Shown in pieces: positions 1 through 8,560 of a stretch of 64,000 nucleotides of DNA. Both the position numbers and the translations under genes were made by a program. Positions within the stretch are counted from its first letter, which is position 1; the number at the start of each line of letters is the position of its first letter. The DNA is taken from contig CASFYQ010000007.1 in assembly GCA_949298955.1 (NCBI GenBank), forward strand, positions 124,001 to 188,000. Direction: 5' to 3'. A model generated the notes under the pieces. The model saw nothing but the letters and a program-made list of their open reading frames with translations. It made no database searches and was not told the origin of the DNA. The DNA comes from an uncultured Bacteroidales bacterium (GTDB taxonomy: Bacteria; Bacteroidota; Bacteroidia; Bacteroidales; Barnesiellaceae).

Positions 1-249
1 GGCACCACCGTTCACCACATATTGGTTACCCGGATCGACAAAGTGATAATAGACATCAAACCAAAGGTTTCGCTCCCCTTCCTGATCGATGGTCAGGATA
101 CTGCCCGTAATCCACTCGATAAGAATAAACAACACGAGAACCCCAGCGATAACACCTACCAGCAAAAGCAACTGGCTCCGGATACCCGACGACAAAATGC
201 GGTCGATACCGATGACCGGGTATCTGAAAAATTCTTTCACACGCTTCAT
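1..249 (-). CDS. CASTOR/POLLUX-like ion channel, partial (N-terminus only)
   Basis: Only the first 83 codons are in the window; the gene runs off the left edge. The protein starts MKRVKEFFRYPVIG, has one strong hydrophobic segment at about residues 25-48 (LLLLVGVIAGVLVLFILIEW), and then a conserved-looking DVYYHFVDPGNQ stretch at about 66-77. Prokaryotic homologues of the plant CASTOR/POLLUX channels have this plan: an N-terminal helix followed by a pore region with a DPG motif, then RCK/TrkA-N-like NAD-binding domains that would lie outside the window. The ATG overlaps the stop of the RyR-domain gene by 4 bases (ATGA), so the two are probably translationally coupled. The family call rests on the motif and the hydrophobic pattern only and could be wrong; another ion channel with an RCK domain is the main alternative. 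Confidence 0.55.
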   Translation of the reverse strand, partial: MKRVKEFFRYPVIGIDRILSSGIRSQLLLLVGVIAGVLVLFILIEWITGSILTIDQEGERNLWFDVYYHFVDPGNQYVVNGGA

Positions 250-542
250 CTCCGTTTCACGATTTCAAACCCCGCCGCTTGGATAAACCGCAAGGTACCC
301 AGGGCTGTATTTCGGTCATACGCTTTCTCTATCTCGGGCAACTCCTCATAAGGCACCAGACACGGGTGTGTCTTGGCCGCGTCGTCCCGGCGCTCGCCAT
401 AGCGCCACCCCTCGGACAGGCGCGACTGCGCCCACACCTCATGCACATTCTTGGCCAATGCCTCTACCAGCGGGGCCAACGCCTCGGGCAACATCTCGCC
501 CGAGGTATCGAGCGGAGCCGGCGTGTAAGTATCCTTTCCCAT
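246..542 (-). CDS. Stand-alone RyR-domain protein
   Basis: This 98-residue protein is essentially one RyR domain, the small repeat first described in ryanodine receptors and also found alone in bacteria and phages. Diagnostic stretches are the NVHEVWAQSRLSEGWRYG segment (about residues 31-48), HPCLVPYEELPEIEKAYDR (about 58-76) and the final LGTLRFIQAAGFEI helix. I chose the ATG at 542 because the domain begins right after it; an in-frame extension to 653 adds low-quality sequence. It has no signal peptide or membrane segment, so it is cytosolic. Its stop overlaps the start of the downstream channel gene by ATGA. Bacterial RyR domains have no settled function; here a ligand-sensing or gating role for the linked channel is a reasonable inference. 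Confidence 0.8.
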   Translation of the reverse strand: MGKDTYTPAPLDTSGEMLPEALAPLVEALAKNVHEVWAQSRLSEGWRYGERRDDAAKTHPCLVPYEELPEIEKAYDRNTALGTLRFIQAAGFEIVKRR

Positions 543-649
543 GATTCTACGAAATAAACGTTTTTTTACTACTAACAAAGATAGGGTAATAGAAGCACCG
601 AAACAAATTTCGCCCCGCCAATTCCACGAAAATCTCGCAGGCTTCCGCG

Positions 650-1873
650 TCACCGCAACTCGAGCGTGCGCTGCATCACGAGATGCTCGTGCAACTCATC
701 GGTTTCGAGATAGAGATTCACCTGGTAACGCCCGGCCCGGAAGGTGTCGACAGAGCCATCGGAGCGCTCGTACCAGAAGGTGCCCGAGATTTCAAAATCT
801 CTATAATAAAGGCTTTGCGGGTCAAACGGTTCTGTCTCCCGCTCTCTGGAACAGGAGTATATGAGATTACCGTCCAGATAAAATTTGAACGTCAGCTTCA
901 AGGGGTGTCCCACCTCAATCGAATGCCACTGAAATCCGGCAACCACATATTTATAGGCATTGGCCTTGAACGGGAGTTGTTTGGCCACACCCCCGTTGAG
1001 AAGTTCCAGCCCGCAATCATAAGCAACCCAGTCTGTCATTTCCTGCTCTTCGTTATAGAAATAGAATACCAGCGCCACCGGATCGATCCAACCGCGCTGC
1101 ATGGGCGATTTCTCCACCTCGAATCGTCCATTGCCTATTTGCCGCCCCTTGTAGCACAGCAGGTAGGTGTAATGGCCCGGATCATACGAGGTACCCGAAT
1201 CGCTGCCCCAGCCGCACATCTGCAACCAACCGCCGTCGGGGTCGAGGGTCACCGTGTGATCGAAGCGACTCGTCTTGCCCGTCTGTTCGTTTCTGATTTC
1301 CACATCATAGGTAATTTCTCGCTCGACTCCCGACAGGCTGGAATACCGGCACCGCATGGCAATATACCGGGGCGACATGAAACGCCCGGTACCCCAGTCG
1401 TCGATTACTGTCTGCTCGCTGTCGTTGTTGCGGAACTGGAAATCCGATTCGATACGAATCCACCCCTGCTCGTCCCAAAGTTCTTCGACCGGGACAATGT
1501 GGAGCCGGGAACTAATTATAAGTTCTCCTTTCTTATCTAAAAGCTCATATTCCCACCAGCCCACGGTTTTAAAAGCGGTTCCCTCTTCCGCCCCCCAGGC
1601 CGGCAGATTGGCCAGCCGGTTCTCACAAATCTGCAAGGGCGCCTCGAAATCATAGCTGTTCACCTTGCCATCGGGAGCCGTTATGCGCACCGTCATCGTA
1701 ACCTTGCGCTCGATACGCGAGGTTATCCTCGCCACGGGCATCACATAGCGAGCGTTGTTATAAAGCCTATTCTCCGGACGGGAATCCCGTTTACCGTCTT
1801 TTCCCACCTCACAAAAATTGAGCGCATGGACTTTATAGCCCCGGTCTCTCTTGAAAAAATCAAACAGTCCCAT
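650..1873 (-). CDS. Tandem paralogue D: uncharacterised three-repeat beta-rich protein
   Basis: This is a 407-residue member of a four-copy tandem family that I do not recognise. It starts with a short basic head (MGLFDFFKRDRGYKVHALNF), with no signal peptide or membrane segment, so it should be cytosolic. Three related segments follow, at about 40-130, 160-255 and 290-407. Each has alternating hydrophobic strands and ends in a G-x-Y/W-x-Y-x-L turn (GWWEYELLD, GHYTYLLCYKG, GRYQVNLYLE), which suggests three Ig-like or similar beta-sandwich domains. The central segment carries the family signature GGWLQMCGWGSDSGTSYDPG. It is the most diverged of the four copies and sits next to the RyR/channel pair, about 107 bases upstream of the RyR start. 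The three-domain reading is my inference from the pattern. Confidence 0.75.
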   Translation of the reverse strand: MGLFDFFKRDRGYKVHALNFCEVGKDGKRDSRPENRLYNNARYVMPVARITSRIERKVTMTVRITAPDGKVNSYDFEAPLQICENRLANLPAWGAEEGTAFKTVGWWEYELLDKKGELIISSRLHIVPVEELWDEQGWIRIESDFQFRNNDSEQTVIDDWGTGRFMSPRYIAMRCRYSSLSGVEREITYDVEIRNEQTGKTSRFDHTVTLDPDGGWLQMCGWGSDSGTSYDPGHYTYLLCYKGRQIGNGRFEVEKSPMQRGWIDPVALVFYFYNEEQEMTDWVAYDCGLELLNGGVAKQLPFKANAYKYVVAGFQWHSIEVGHPLKLTFKFYLDGNLIYSCSRERETEPFDPQSLYYRDFEISGTFWYERSDGSVDTFRAGRYQVNLYLETDELHEHLVMQRTLELR

Positions 1874-1971
1874 AAGTCTTATTAGATGAGGTTAATGAGT
1901 GATTATGCGAATATACAAAAGCAACAAATAATCCATGAGGGCCACTCTTACCCGGGTCACCCTTTTTCGAC

Positions 1972-3030
1972 CTATCTCAAATCAATCGTCTGCTGCATGA
2001 CAAAATGCGCGGCAAGCTCCTCGGTTTCGAGGTACACCTTCACTTGATAACGTCCGGCCGGGAAAGGGTGCAACTCTCCATTAGAGTCTTCCAGCCGCAT
2101 GGACCCGGAGACCTCGAAATCCTGTTCAAAAATATCTTGTTTGGTCAGGTCGGGATCATGAGTGACCACATGTGAAGAATTGGAATAGACCAGTCGGCCA
2201 TCCATATAAAACTTGAATGTCAGTTTCAGCCGATGCCCCTTTTCAAGAGAGCGCCATTGAAAACCGGCTACGGCTTTTTTATACGCATTGGCCTTGAATG
2301 TCTGCTGCTTAATCAGTTCGCCTTTGGCCAAATCCAAATTCATGCCACAATCATAAGCTACCCACAATTTCAATTCGTCGTCGGTATTATAGAAATAGAG
2401 AATCAAAGCCGCAGGCTCGATCCATCCCCGTTGACGGGGCGATTTCGCCACTTCAAAGCGGCCGCTTACCAACCGCTTCCCCTTATAGGAAAGGGTATAG
2501 ATATAACTCCCCGGCGAGTAAGATGTGCCCGATTGCGAGCCCCACCCGCACATCTGCAACCACCCGCCACGGGGGTCGAGCGTGGCCGTGTAATCAAAGC
2601 TTTTGGTTCGACCCGTCTGCTCATGCTCGATTTCCACATGATAGGTAACTTTCCGCTCCACTTTCGAATAGCAAGTGTATCCACACCGCATCTGTATATA
2701 CTGGGGCTCTACAAAACTCTTCGTTCCCCAGTCGTCGATTGCGTTGCCGCTGTAATCGATATTGCGAAATTCGAGATGTGTAGTCACATGAATCCACCCC
2801 GTGCCCTCCCAAATCTCATCCTCCGGAGCGATCTCGAGCGAGGCGCTTATGACCACTTGGTCGTCCTCATCGAGGACGTCGAACTGCCATGTGCCCACCG
2901 TAGTGAAATAGTCTCGTTTCTCCGAGCCCCACCACGGGAGTTGCGCCGACATGTTTTCGGCCGGAGTCAACGGTGCGTCGAAATCATACACATGGACCTT
3001 GGAATTGGGCTCGGTGATACGTACTTTCAT
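1972..3030 (-). CDS. Tandem paralogue C: beta-rich family protein with frameshifted N-terminus
   Basis: The 352-residue open frame matches paralogue B almost to the end but begins internally at MKVRITEPNSKVHVYDF. The usual head (MGLFDFFKKDRGYDIHS) is still encoded just upstream at 3051-3101 but in another frame. Compared with paralogue B, about 31 bases are missing where EFCEVGKDGNI should be encoded. The orphaned head then reads 24 codons and stops at a TGA that overlaps this ATG (ATGA), so reinitiation could still produce the shortened protein. The rest of the frame is intact, including GGWLQMCGWGSQSGTSYSPG and GRYQVKVYLETEELAAHFV. It is either a recently damaged copy or a two-part gene; the intact 1 kb frame suggests the damage is recent or tolerated. 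Function unknown. Confidence 0.65.
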   Translation of the reverse strand: MKVRITEPNSKVHVYDFDAPLTPAENMSAQLPWWGSEKRDYFTTVGTWQFDVLDEDDQVVISASLEIAPEDEIWEGTGWIHVTTHLEFRNIDYSGNAIDDWGTKSFVEPQYIQMRCGYTCYSKVERKVTYHVEIEHEQTGRTKSFDYTATLDPRGGWLQMCGWGSQSGTSYSPGSYIYTLSYKGKRLVSGRFEVAKSPRQRGWIEPAALILYFYNTDDELKLWVAYDCGMNLDLAKGELIKQQTFKANAYKKAVAGFQWRSLEKGHRLKLTFKFYMDGRLVYSNSSHVVTHDPDLTKQDIFEQDFEVSGSMRLEDSNGELHPFPAGRYQVKVYLETEELAAHFVMQQTIDLR

Positions 3031-3101
3031 CTTGACAGTGCGGTCGATAGCGAATGAATATCGTAACCTCTATCTTTCTTGAAAAAATCAAATAGTCCCA
3101 T
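3027..3101 (-). other. Orphaned N-terminal head of paralogue C
   Basis: This 24-codon frame encodes MGLFDFFKKDRGYDIHSL followed by out-of-frame residues and a TGA. It is the original start of paralogue C, separated from the body by a deletion of about 31 bases. Its stop overlaps the downstream ATG at 3030-3028. Confidence 0.7.
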
Positions 3102-3193
3102 AAAAATTGAACAAGAATAATAGACAAATTATAAATACCATAAAAACAAACCACCGGGGGACAACCCCGTTCGACTGTCGGGAACCGACGAGG

Positions 3194-4318
3194 TCAATAA
3201 ACATCGATAGTGCGCTCCATCACAAAATGCTCGGCGAGTTCTTGGGTTTCGAGATACACCTTCACTTGATAACACCCGGCCGGGAACGTAGATGAAGAAG
3301 TACGATATATCACACCCGAATACATGATTTTTTGCAGGGAACGCCCTATGGTCTCTCCGTTTGAGACCCAAGTGTACAGCAAATTACCATTATAGTAAAA
3401 TTTGAATGTCAGCTTCAAAGGGTGATTCCCTTCAAGAGACTTCCACTGGAAACCGGCAATCAAACTCGTATAGCTGTCTCCCTTGAATGATTGCTGCTCG
3501 ACAGGCTTCCCTACAACAATAGTCGATGCACTTTGCAGTTGCCATTTCCTTAACTCGTCGTCGGTGTTATAGAAATAAAGAACCAGAGCCTCGGGTTCGA
3601 TCCAACCCTGCTGGCGGGGCGATTTCGCCACTTCGAAGCGGCCGCTTGCCAACCGCTTCCCCTTGTAGGAAAGGGTATAGATATAACTCCCCGGCGAGTA
3701 AGATGTGCCCGATTGCGAGCCCCACCCGCACATTTGCAGCCAATGGGTACCGTCCCGGGGGTCGAGTGTGGCCGTGTAATCAAAGCTTTTGGTTCGACCC
3801 GTCTGCTCATGCACGATTTCCACATGATAGGAGACTTTCCGCTCCACTTTCGAATAGCAAGTGTATCCACACCGCATCTGTATATACTGGGGCTCTACGA
3901 AACGCCTCGTTCCCCAGTCGTCGATTGCGTTGCCGCTGTAATCGATATTGCGAAATTCGAGATGCGAAGTCACATGAATCCAGCCCGTGTCCTCCCAAAT
4001 GTCATCTAATGAAGCGATCTCGAGCGGGGCGCCGATAACCACCTGGTCGTCTTCATCGAGAATATCGAATTGCCATGTCCCCACCGTAGTGAAATAGTCT
4101 CGTTTCTCCGAGCCCCACCACGGGAGTTGCGCCGATATGTTTTCGGCCGGAGTCAACGGTGCGTCGAAATCATACACATGGACCTTGGAATTGGGCTCGG
4201 TGATACGTACTTTCATCTTGACAGTGCGGTCGATATTGCCGTCTTTCCCCACCTCGCAAAATTCGAGCGAGTGAATATCGTAACCTCTATCTTTCTTGAA
4301 AATATCAAACAGTCCCAT
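3194..4318 (-). CDS. Tandem paralogue B: uncharacterised three-repeat beta-rich protein
   Basis: This 374-residue protein is the intact close relative of paralogue C. It begins MGLFDIFKKDRGYDIHSLEFCEVGKDG and then jumps to DRTVKMKVRITEPNS. It therefore lacks about 30 residues (the RLYDNARYVMPV segment) that paralogues A and D keep between those points. Paralogue C lacks the same segment, so the deletion happened before B and C duplicated. The central signature reads LQMCGWGSQSGTSYSPGSY with two or three extra residues just before it. The C-terminal repeat is the most altered in the family, ending GCYQVKVYLETQELAEHFV. No signal peptide or membrane segment is visible. Long stretches, for example 3620-3760 against 2430-2565, are nearly identical at DNA level to paralogue C. 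Function unknown. Confidence 0.75.
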   Translation of the reverse strand: MGLFDIFKKDRGYDIHSLEFCEVGKDGNIDRTVKMKVRITEPNSKVHVYDFDAPLTPAENISAQLPWWGSEKRDYFTTVGTWQFDILDEDDQVVIGAPLEIASLDDIWEDTGWIHVTSHLEFRNIDYSGNAIDDWGTRRFVEPQYIQMRCGYTCYSKVERKVSYHVEIVHEQTGRTKSFDYTATLDPRDGTHWLQMCGWGSQSGTSYSPGSYIYTLSYKGKRLASGRFEVAKSPRQQGWIEPEALVLYFYNTDDELRKWQLQSASTIVVGKPVEQQSFKGDSYTSLIAGFQWKSLEGNHPLKLTFKFYYNGNLLYTWVSNGETIGRSLQKIMYSGVIYRTSSSTFPAGCYQVKVYLETQELAEHFVMERTIDVY

Positions 4319-4430
4319 ACGTATTGCTATTAGATGTGTTTAATGAGTAATTACGCGATTACGCGAATATACGAAATATTATAAATCCCGCAAAATCTGT
4401 TGAAAAGGAGCGGACAACCCTCCTGTGGCC

Positions 4431-5669
4431 TCACCTCAAATCGATTGTCTGCTGCATGACGAAATGCTCGGCAAGCTCCTCGGTTTCGAGGTACAGTTTC
4501 ACCTGGTAACGCCCGGCCTCTATTCGCTGCAACTCGCCATCGGGACCTTCGAAACTCATCTCCCCCGAGATGTCGAAATCGAGGTCTACCAAACTCTCGT
4601 CATAGGGGCCATTGGGGTCATTGGTCTCCGTAACCAAAGAAGAGGAATAGACAAATTGTCCGTCCTTGTAAAACCGGAATGTCAATTTCAGCGAATGCCC
4701 TTCTTCAAGAGAGCGCCATTGAAAAACGGCGATAGCCCGTTTATAGGCATTCGCCCTGAATGGCAGTTGCTCAAAGACTGCATTTTTGTCGGCCAAGAGT
4801 TTCTGGTCGCAATCATACAAAATCCAGTCTCGCATTTCCTGGTCGGTATTAAAGAAATAGAATATCAAAGCCACTGGCTCGATCCACCCCCGCCGGCAGG
4901 GCGATTGCGTCACATCGAAATTGGCGAATTCCAGCTGTTTGCCCCGGTAATACAACGTATAGACATATTTCCCCGTCTCGTAGCTGGTGCCCTTGCTGTT
5001 GCCCCAGCCACACATCTGCAACCAGCCTCCCCGAGGGTCGAGGGTGACCGTGTGGCTGAACTCCTTCACCTTGCCCGTTGCCAGATTCTTGATGTGCACA
5101 TCGTAGGTAACCTCACGCTCGACTTTCGAGAAACACATATATCTGCAACGCATCACGATATACTCGGGATCTACAAACTGCTTCGTGCCCCACTCGTCGA
5201 TTATCGTACAATCTTGGTGAACATTGCTAAATTCAAATCCCGACACGACATGAATCCACCCGTCCTCTTCCCAAAGGCTGTCCAGCGGGGCGATTTCGAG
5301 CGGGGCCTCGATTACCACCTCGTCGGCTTCGTCCAGGACCTCAAACCGCCAGGTACCCGTTTTGGAAAAAGCGGTGCGGCTCTGCGACCCCCACCGCGAC
5401 AGACAAACCTCCCTGTTCTCCCAAGGCTTCAAAGGGGCATCTATACCATACGTATATACCTTACCCTCGGGGTCGGTTATGCGCACCGTCATCTTCACCG
5501 TGCGGTCCACACGCGAAATCATTCTCACCACGGGCATCACATAGCGGGCGTTGTCATACAGCCGCAATCCGGGCAGAGTCTCTTTCTTCCCCTCTTCACC
5601 CACCTCGCAAAATTCGAGCGAGTGAATATCGTAACCTCTATCTTTCTTAAAACGATCAAATATCCCCAT
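4431..5669 (-). CDS. Tandem paralogue A: uncharacterised three-repeat beta-rich protein
   Basis: This 412-residue protein is the first gene of the array in the direction of transcription and the longest copy, so it probably shows the full family architecture. The head is MGIFDRFKKDRGYDIHSLEF; the first repeat contains RLYDNARYVMPVVRMISRV and VKMTVRITDPEGKVYTYG; the second contains GGWLQMCGWGNSKGTSYETG; the third ends GRYQVKLYLETEELAEHFV. It is predicted cytosolic, with few cysteines and many aromatic residues. It follows the MBOAT gene by 112 bases. A candidate -7 box (TATATTTA) lies about 20 bases upstream of the start, so the array may be transcribed apart from the acyltransferase operon. 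I cannot name the family. Confidence 0.75.
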   Translation of the reverse strand: MGIFDRFKKDRGYDIHSLEFCEVGEEGKKETLPGLRLYDNARYVMPVVRMISRVDRTVKMTVRITDPEGKVYTYGIDAPLKPWENREVCLSRWGSQSRTAFSKTGTWRFEVLDEADEVVIEAPLEIAPLDSLWEEDGWIHVVSGFEFSNVHQDCTIIDEWGTKQFVDPEYIVMRCRYMCFSKVEREVTYDVHIKNLATGKVKEFSHTVTLDPRGGWLQMCGWGNSKGTSYETGKYVYTLYYRGKQLEFANFDVTQSPCRRGWIEPVALIFYFFNTDQEMRDWILYDCDQKLLADKNAVFEQLPFRANAYKRAIAVFQWRSLEEGHSLKLTFRFYKDGQFVYSSSLVTETNDPNGPYDESLVDLDFDISGEMSFEGPDGELQRIEAGRYQVKLYLETEELAEHFVMQQTIDLR

Positions 5670-5781
5670 AGAATCAAATATGATAAATATATGCGAATTT
5701 ATAAATTATCAGGGATTTTCCAAATAATCGAGGCAATATGTGTACATAAATACCGCTAAAAAGCTTCTCGCCCGGATATAT

Positions 5782-7314
5782 TTAGAACTGGGAGTAGATG
5801 AAGGGCACCAATTCGCTCGAGCGAACCTGCAACACGAAAAAGAGTACCAATGCCAGAATAGCCGCCTTGACCACCAGTGGCGACCACGAGAGTTCGCGTT
5901 GCAGCCACTGCGCCCAGCGGTGCGGGGTAAAATGAAGCAGATAACCGGCCACGAGGGCAACAAAAATGACGGCATATCCCGAGACGAAAGCGGGAATGGC
6001 TTCGGGGCGGAAATTGGTGAATATCTGAGCAAATATCTGCCCAGCAATGTCGAGCGAGGGAGCTCGGAAAAATATCCAACCGGCGGCTACGACATGGAAG
6101 GTGAGCAGCACGTTGAGGAGGTGGCGAAAGAATCCTGCCCGATAATCCTTGGCCACAGGGAAGATGCGTCGGTAAAATTTATGTACGATAAGCATGAGGC
6201 CATGCCAGGCACCCCATATCACAAAGAGCCACGAAGCCCCGTGCCACAGACCGCCCAATACCATGGTGATAAAGAGGTTCAGATAGGTGCGCACGGTACC
6301 CCGGCGGTTACCCCCCAACGAAATGTAGAGATAATCGCGCAGCCAACTCGACAGGGAGATGTGCCACCGCCGCCAAAACTCGGTGATGGAACCCGATTTA
6401 TAGGGCGAGTCGAAATTGATTTTGAAACGGTAGCCCATGAGCAAGGCGATACCGATAGCCATATCGGAGTAGCCCGAGAAATCGCAATAGATTTGCAGCG
6501 TGTAGCCATAGACGCCCATCAAGTTCTCGAACCCGGTATAAAGCATGGGGTTGTCGAAGATGCGGTCGACAAAATTGACGCTGATGTAATCGGAGATAAC
6601 TACTTTCTTAATCAATCCGCAGATAACCAGGAAGAGCCCCTCGCCCAACAGCGCAGGAGTGATGTCGAGCGGACGGTGTATTTGCGGCACGAAATCCTTG
6701 GCGCGCACCACGGGACCTGCCGCCAACGGCGGGAAAAACGAGAGATAAAACAGATAGTCGCGGAAACTGGTGACCGGAGCCATCTGTTTGCGGTAGAGAT
6801 CGATGATGTAGCTTAACGAACGGAACGTGAAAAACGAGATACCGATGGGCAACACGATGTCGAGCGGTTCGAAAGGCTCGTGCGACAAATCGGCAAGAGT
6901 CCCCAGCAACAGATTGGTGTACTTGAAATAACAGAGCATACCCAGGTTGACCAGCATACTGGCCAGCACACAAAGCTGCCGCAAGCCCTTGTGCGACAAC
7001 CATCCCAGCAACCGCCCCAGCGAATAGTCCGAGAGGGCCACCAGTATCAGCAGCAAGAAACAAAGCCCGCTCGACTTATAATAGAAATAGAGCGAAAAAA
7101 ATATGACAAACCCGATGCGCAAAGCTTCGCGATGAGCCAGCAACCGGTATATCCACATAAATCCGATGAAAAGGAACAGAAAGAGGCCGGTATTGAACAT
7201 GAGGGGGTTTTGGCCGTCGTAAACAAACAGCGACACCACCTTCGACCAGTCGATACTTTCTCCGAAGGCGACCACGTCGGCCACCCGATTATTGAACCAC
7301 TCTATTATCCACAT
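5782..7314 (-). CDS. MBOAT family O-acyltransferase (AlgI/DltB/PatA type)
   Basis: This 510-residue polytopic membrane protein carries the MBOAT hallmarks: PIGISFFTFRSLSYIID (about residues 152-168), the cytosolic signature FWRRWHISLSSWLRDYLYI, LGGNRRGT, and the catalytic-histidine region GGLWHGASWLFVIWGAWHG. Members move acyl, usually acetyl, groups across the inner membrane to modify polysaccharides, teichoic acids or peptidoglycan. Its start lies 26 bases inside the 3' end of the preceding SGNH hydrolase gene, and that gene overlaps the one before it, so the three form one operon. The pairing of MBOAT with SGNH proteins is the AlgI-AlgJ or PatA-PatB arrangement. The acceptor polymer cannot be told from this window because no glycan synthesis genes are adjacent. 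Confidence 0.9.
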   Translation of the reverse strand: MWIIEWFNNRVADVVAFGESIDWSKVVSLFVYDGQNPLMFNTGLFLFLFIGFMWIYRLLAHREALRIGFVIFFSLYFYYKSSGLCFLLLILVALSDYSLGRLLGWLSHKGLRQLCVLASMLVNLGMLCYFKYTNLLLGTLADLSHEPFEPLDIVLPIGISFFTFRSLSYIIDLYRKQMAPVTSFRDYLFYLSFFPPLAAGPVVRAKDFVPQIHRPLDITPALLGEGLFLVICGLIKKVVISDYISVNFVDRIFDNPMLYTGFENLMGVYGYTLQIYCDFSGYSDMAIGIALLMGYRFKINFDSPYKSGSITEFWRRWHISLSSWLRDYLYISLGGNRRGTVRTYLNLFITMVLGGLWHGASWLFVIWGAWHGLMLIVHKFYRRIFPVAKDYRAGFFRHLLNVLLTFHVVAAGWIFFRAPSLDIAGQIFAQIFTNFRPEAIPAFVSGYAVIFVALVAGYLLHFTPHRWAQWLQRELSWSPLVVKAAILALVLFFVLQVRSSELVPFIYSQF

Positions 7315-8560
7315 AATCTCGATAAGCTTTCATAAGTGTGCGATACAACATTTCGCCTTGTATGCGATAGCCGGTCTCGGTACAATGCGTGCGGTCATAG
7401 GCCATGAGACCCGCTTTACGCCACGCCGCCGACGCACCTTTTCCGCCCGACACCTCGTACCAGTCCCAGCACGCCAGGCCATGATCGGCAGCATAGGCCG
7501 CGATGGTCTCCCGCACCAGACCTACCCGAGAGTTGGGCGAATAGTAAACCCGGCGACGTTTTTTCACCCAGCGAGTGCGACGACGGGCACACTCGGCCGG
7601 AGTCGTGAGCAGAATCACAGCCTGTGGACAGCATTTTTGCAAAGGCGCCACCACGGCATCGATTTGTTTATAAAGTTCATCGCGAGTCAGAGCCGTCGAA
7701 AACGATTCGTTCGTACCGAGCGAAATAACGACGAGCCGGGGCGAAAGAGCTGCAACCTGTTCGGCAAAACCGGGTATGGCGGCATAACTGCTGTAAAAGG
7801 CACCGTTGTTGCCGATGGTGTGATAGAGGATTCCGCTTTCTCCCGTTTCGAGACTCGCCCCGTAGACAGCCAGCCGCTCCTCGCCGGGAGCAATCGCCCC
7901 GGTAAAATGAATGCTGCACACCGGGTCGTTCCACGAATAGCAGGTGAGAAAAGGGCTGCGAGCCTCGCCAATGACCCGATAAGGTTCAGAGATGACTGCC
8001 GGGAAAGAATCGGTAGGCTCATGAAAGAGACGCACCTTGCGAAATCCGGCACAGTCGTCGGTCTTGCTGAGAGTCGAAACCGTGAGGTCGATACGGTTGC
8101 TGCGAGGCACGATGGCTATCCCCCCGATACCCGGGGTATAGGCGGTGTATTTGCGCCCCACGCAGCGGGAAAAGTTCCACGTCCCGTCGGCCACCACCGA
8201 GTAGTCGTGCGGTTCGTTGGTCTTGGCCAACTTCAACGGCACCACCAGCCCCCGGCCGGCGTCGCCGAAACGCTGTTGCAGCGGCAGTCGTACCGCCTCG
8301 GTGAGAAATCCCGCCTGCACATGCGAATCGCCTATGTGAACCATCGAAACGACCCGGGGAAGCGAGTCGGACTCGTTTTGCAGCGAATCCATCTCGGCAA
8401 AGAGCGACGACCAGTCGGCCCCGTTGAAATCGATACAATTTTTCTCCTTGTTCAAAAAGGCAGGTACCGATACGGTATCGCCCGCCAACTGCGCCCGCAA
8501 TGGAGCTGTCAGGCAAGCAATCAGGAAGAGATACAGTCCCATGCCATAACGCATTTTCAT
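7289..8560 (-). CDS. Secreted SGNH/GDSL-type hydrolase or acetyltransferase partner
   Basis: This 423-residue protein starts at MKMRYGMGLYLFLIACLTAPLRAQ, a clear signal peptide; the ATG at 8560 overlaps the upstream stop as ATGA, which decides the start. SGNH blocks are visible: VHIGDSHVQAG (block I, with Ser in GDSH), the block III Asn in SLGTNES, and the catalytic Asp-His pair in DRTHCTETGY near the C-terminus. A beta-rich middle of about 200 residues lies between block I and the TNE block, as in carbohydrate-acting SGNH proteins that accompany MBOAT enzymes. In such pairs the SGNH protein completes the transfer of acetyl to, or removal from, the periplasmic glycan. The substrate is not inferable. 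Confidence 0.85.
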   Translation of the reverse strand: MKMRYGMGLYLFLIACLTAPLRAQLAGDTVSVPAFLNKEKNCIDFNGADWSSLFAEMDSLQNESDSLPRVVSMVHIGDSHVQAGFLTEAVRLPLQQRFGDAGRGLVVPLKLAKTNEPHDYSVVADGTWNFSRCVGRKYTAYTPGIGGIAIVPRSNRIDLTVSTLSKTDDCAGFRKVRLFHEPTDSFPAVISEPYRVIGEARSPFLTCYSWNDPVCSIHFTGAIAPGEERLAVYGASLETGESGILYHTIGNNGAFYSSYAAIPGFAEQVAALSPRLVVISLGTNESFSTALTRDELYKQIDAVVAPLQKCCPQAVILLTTPAECARRRTRWVKKRRRVYYSPNSRVGLVRETIAAYAADHGLACWDWYEVSGGKGASAAWRKAGLMAYDRTHCTETGYRIQGEMLYRTLMKAYRDYVDNRVVQ

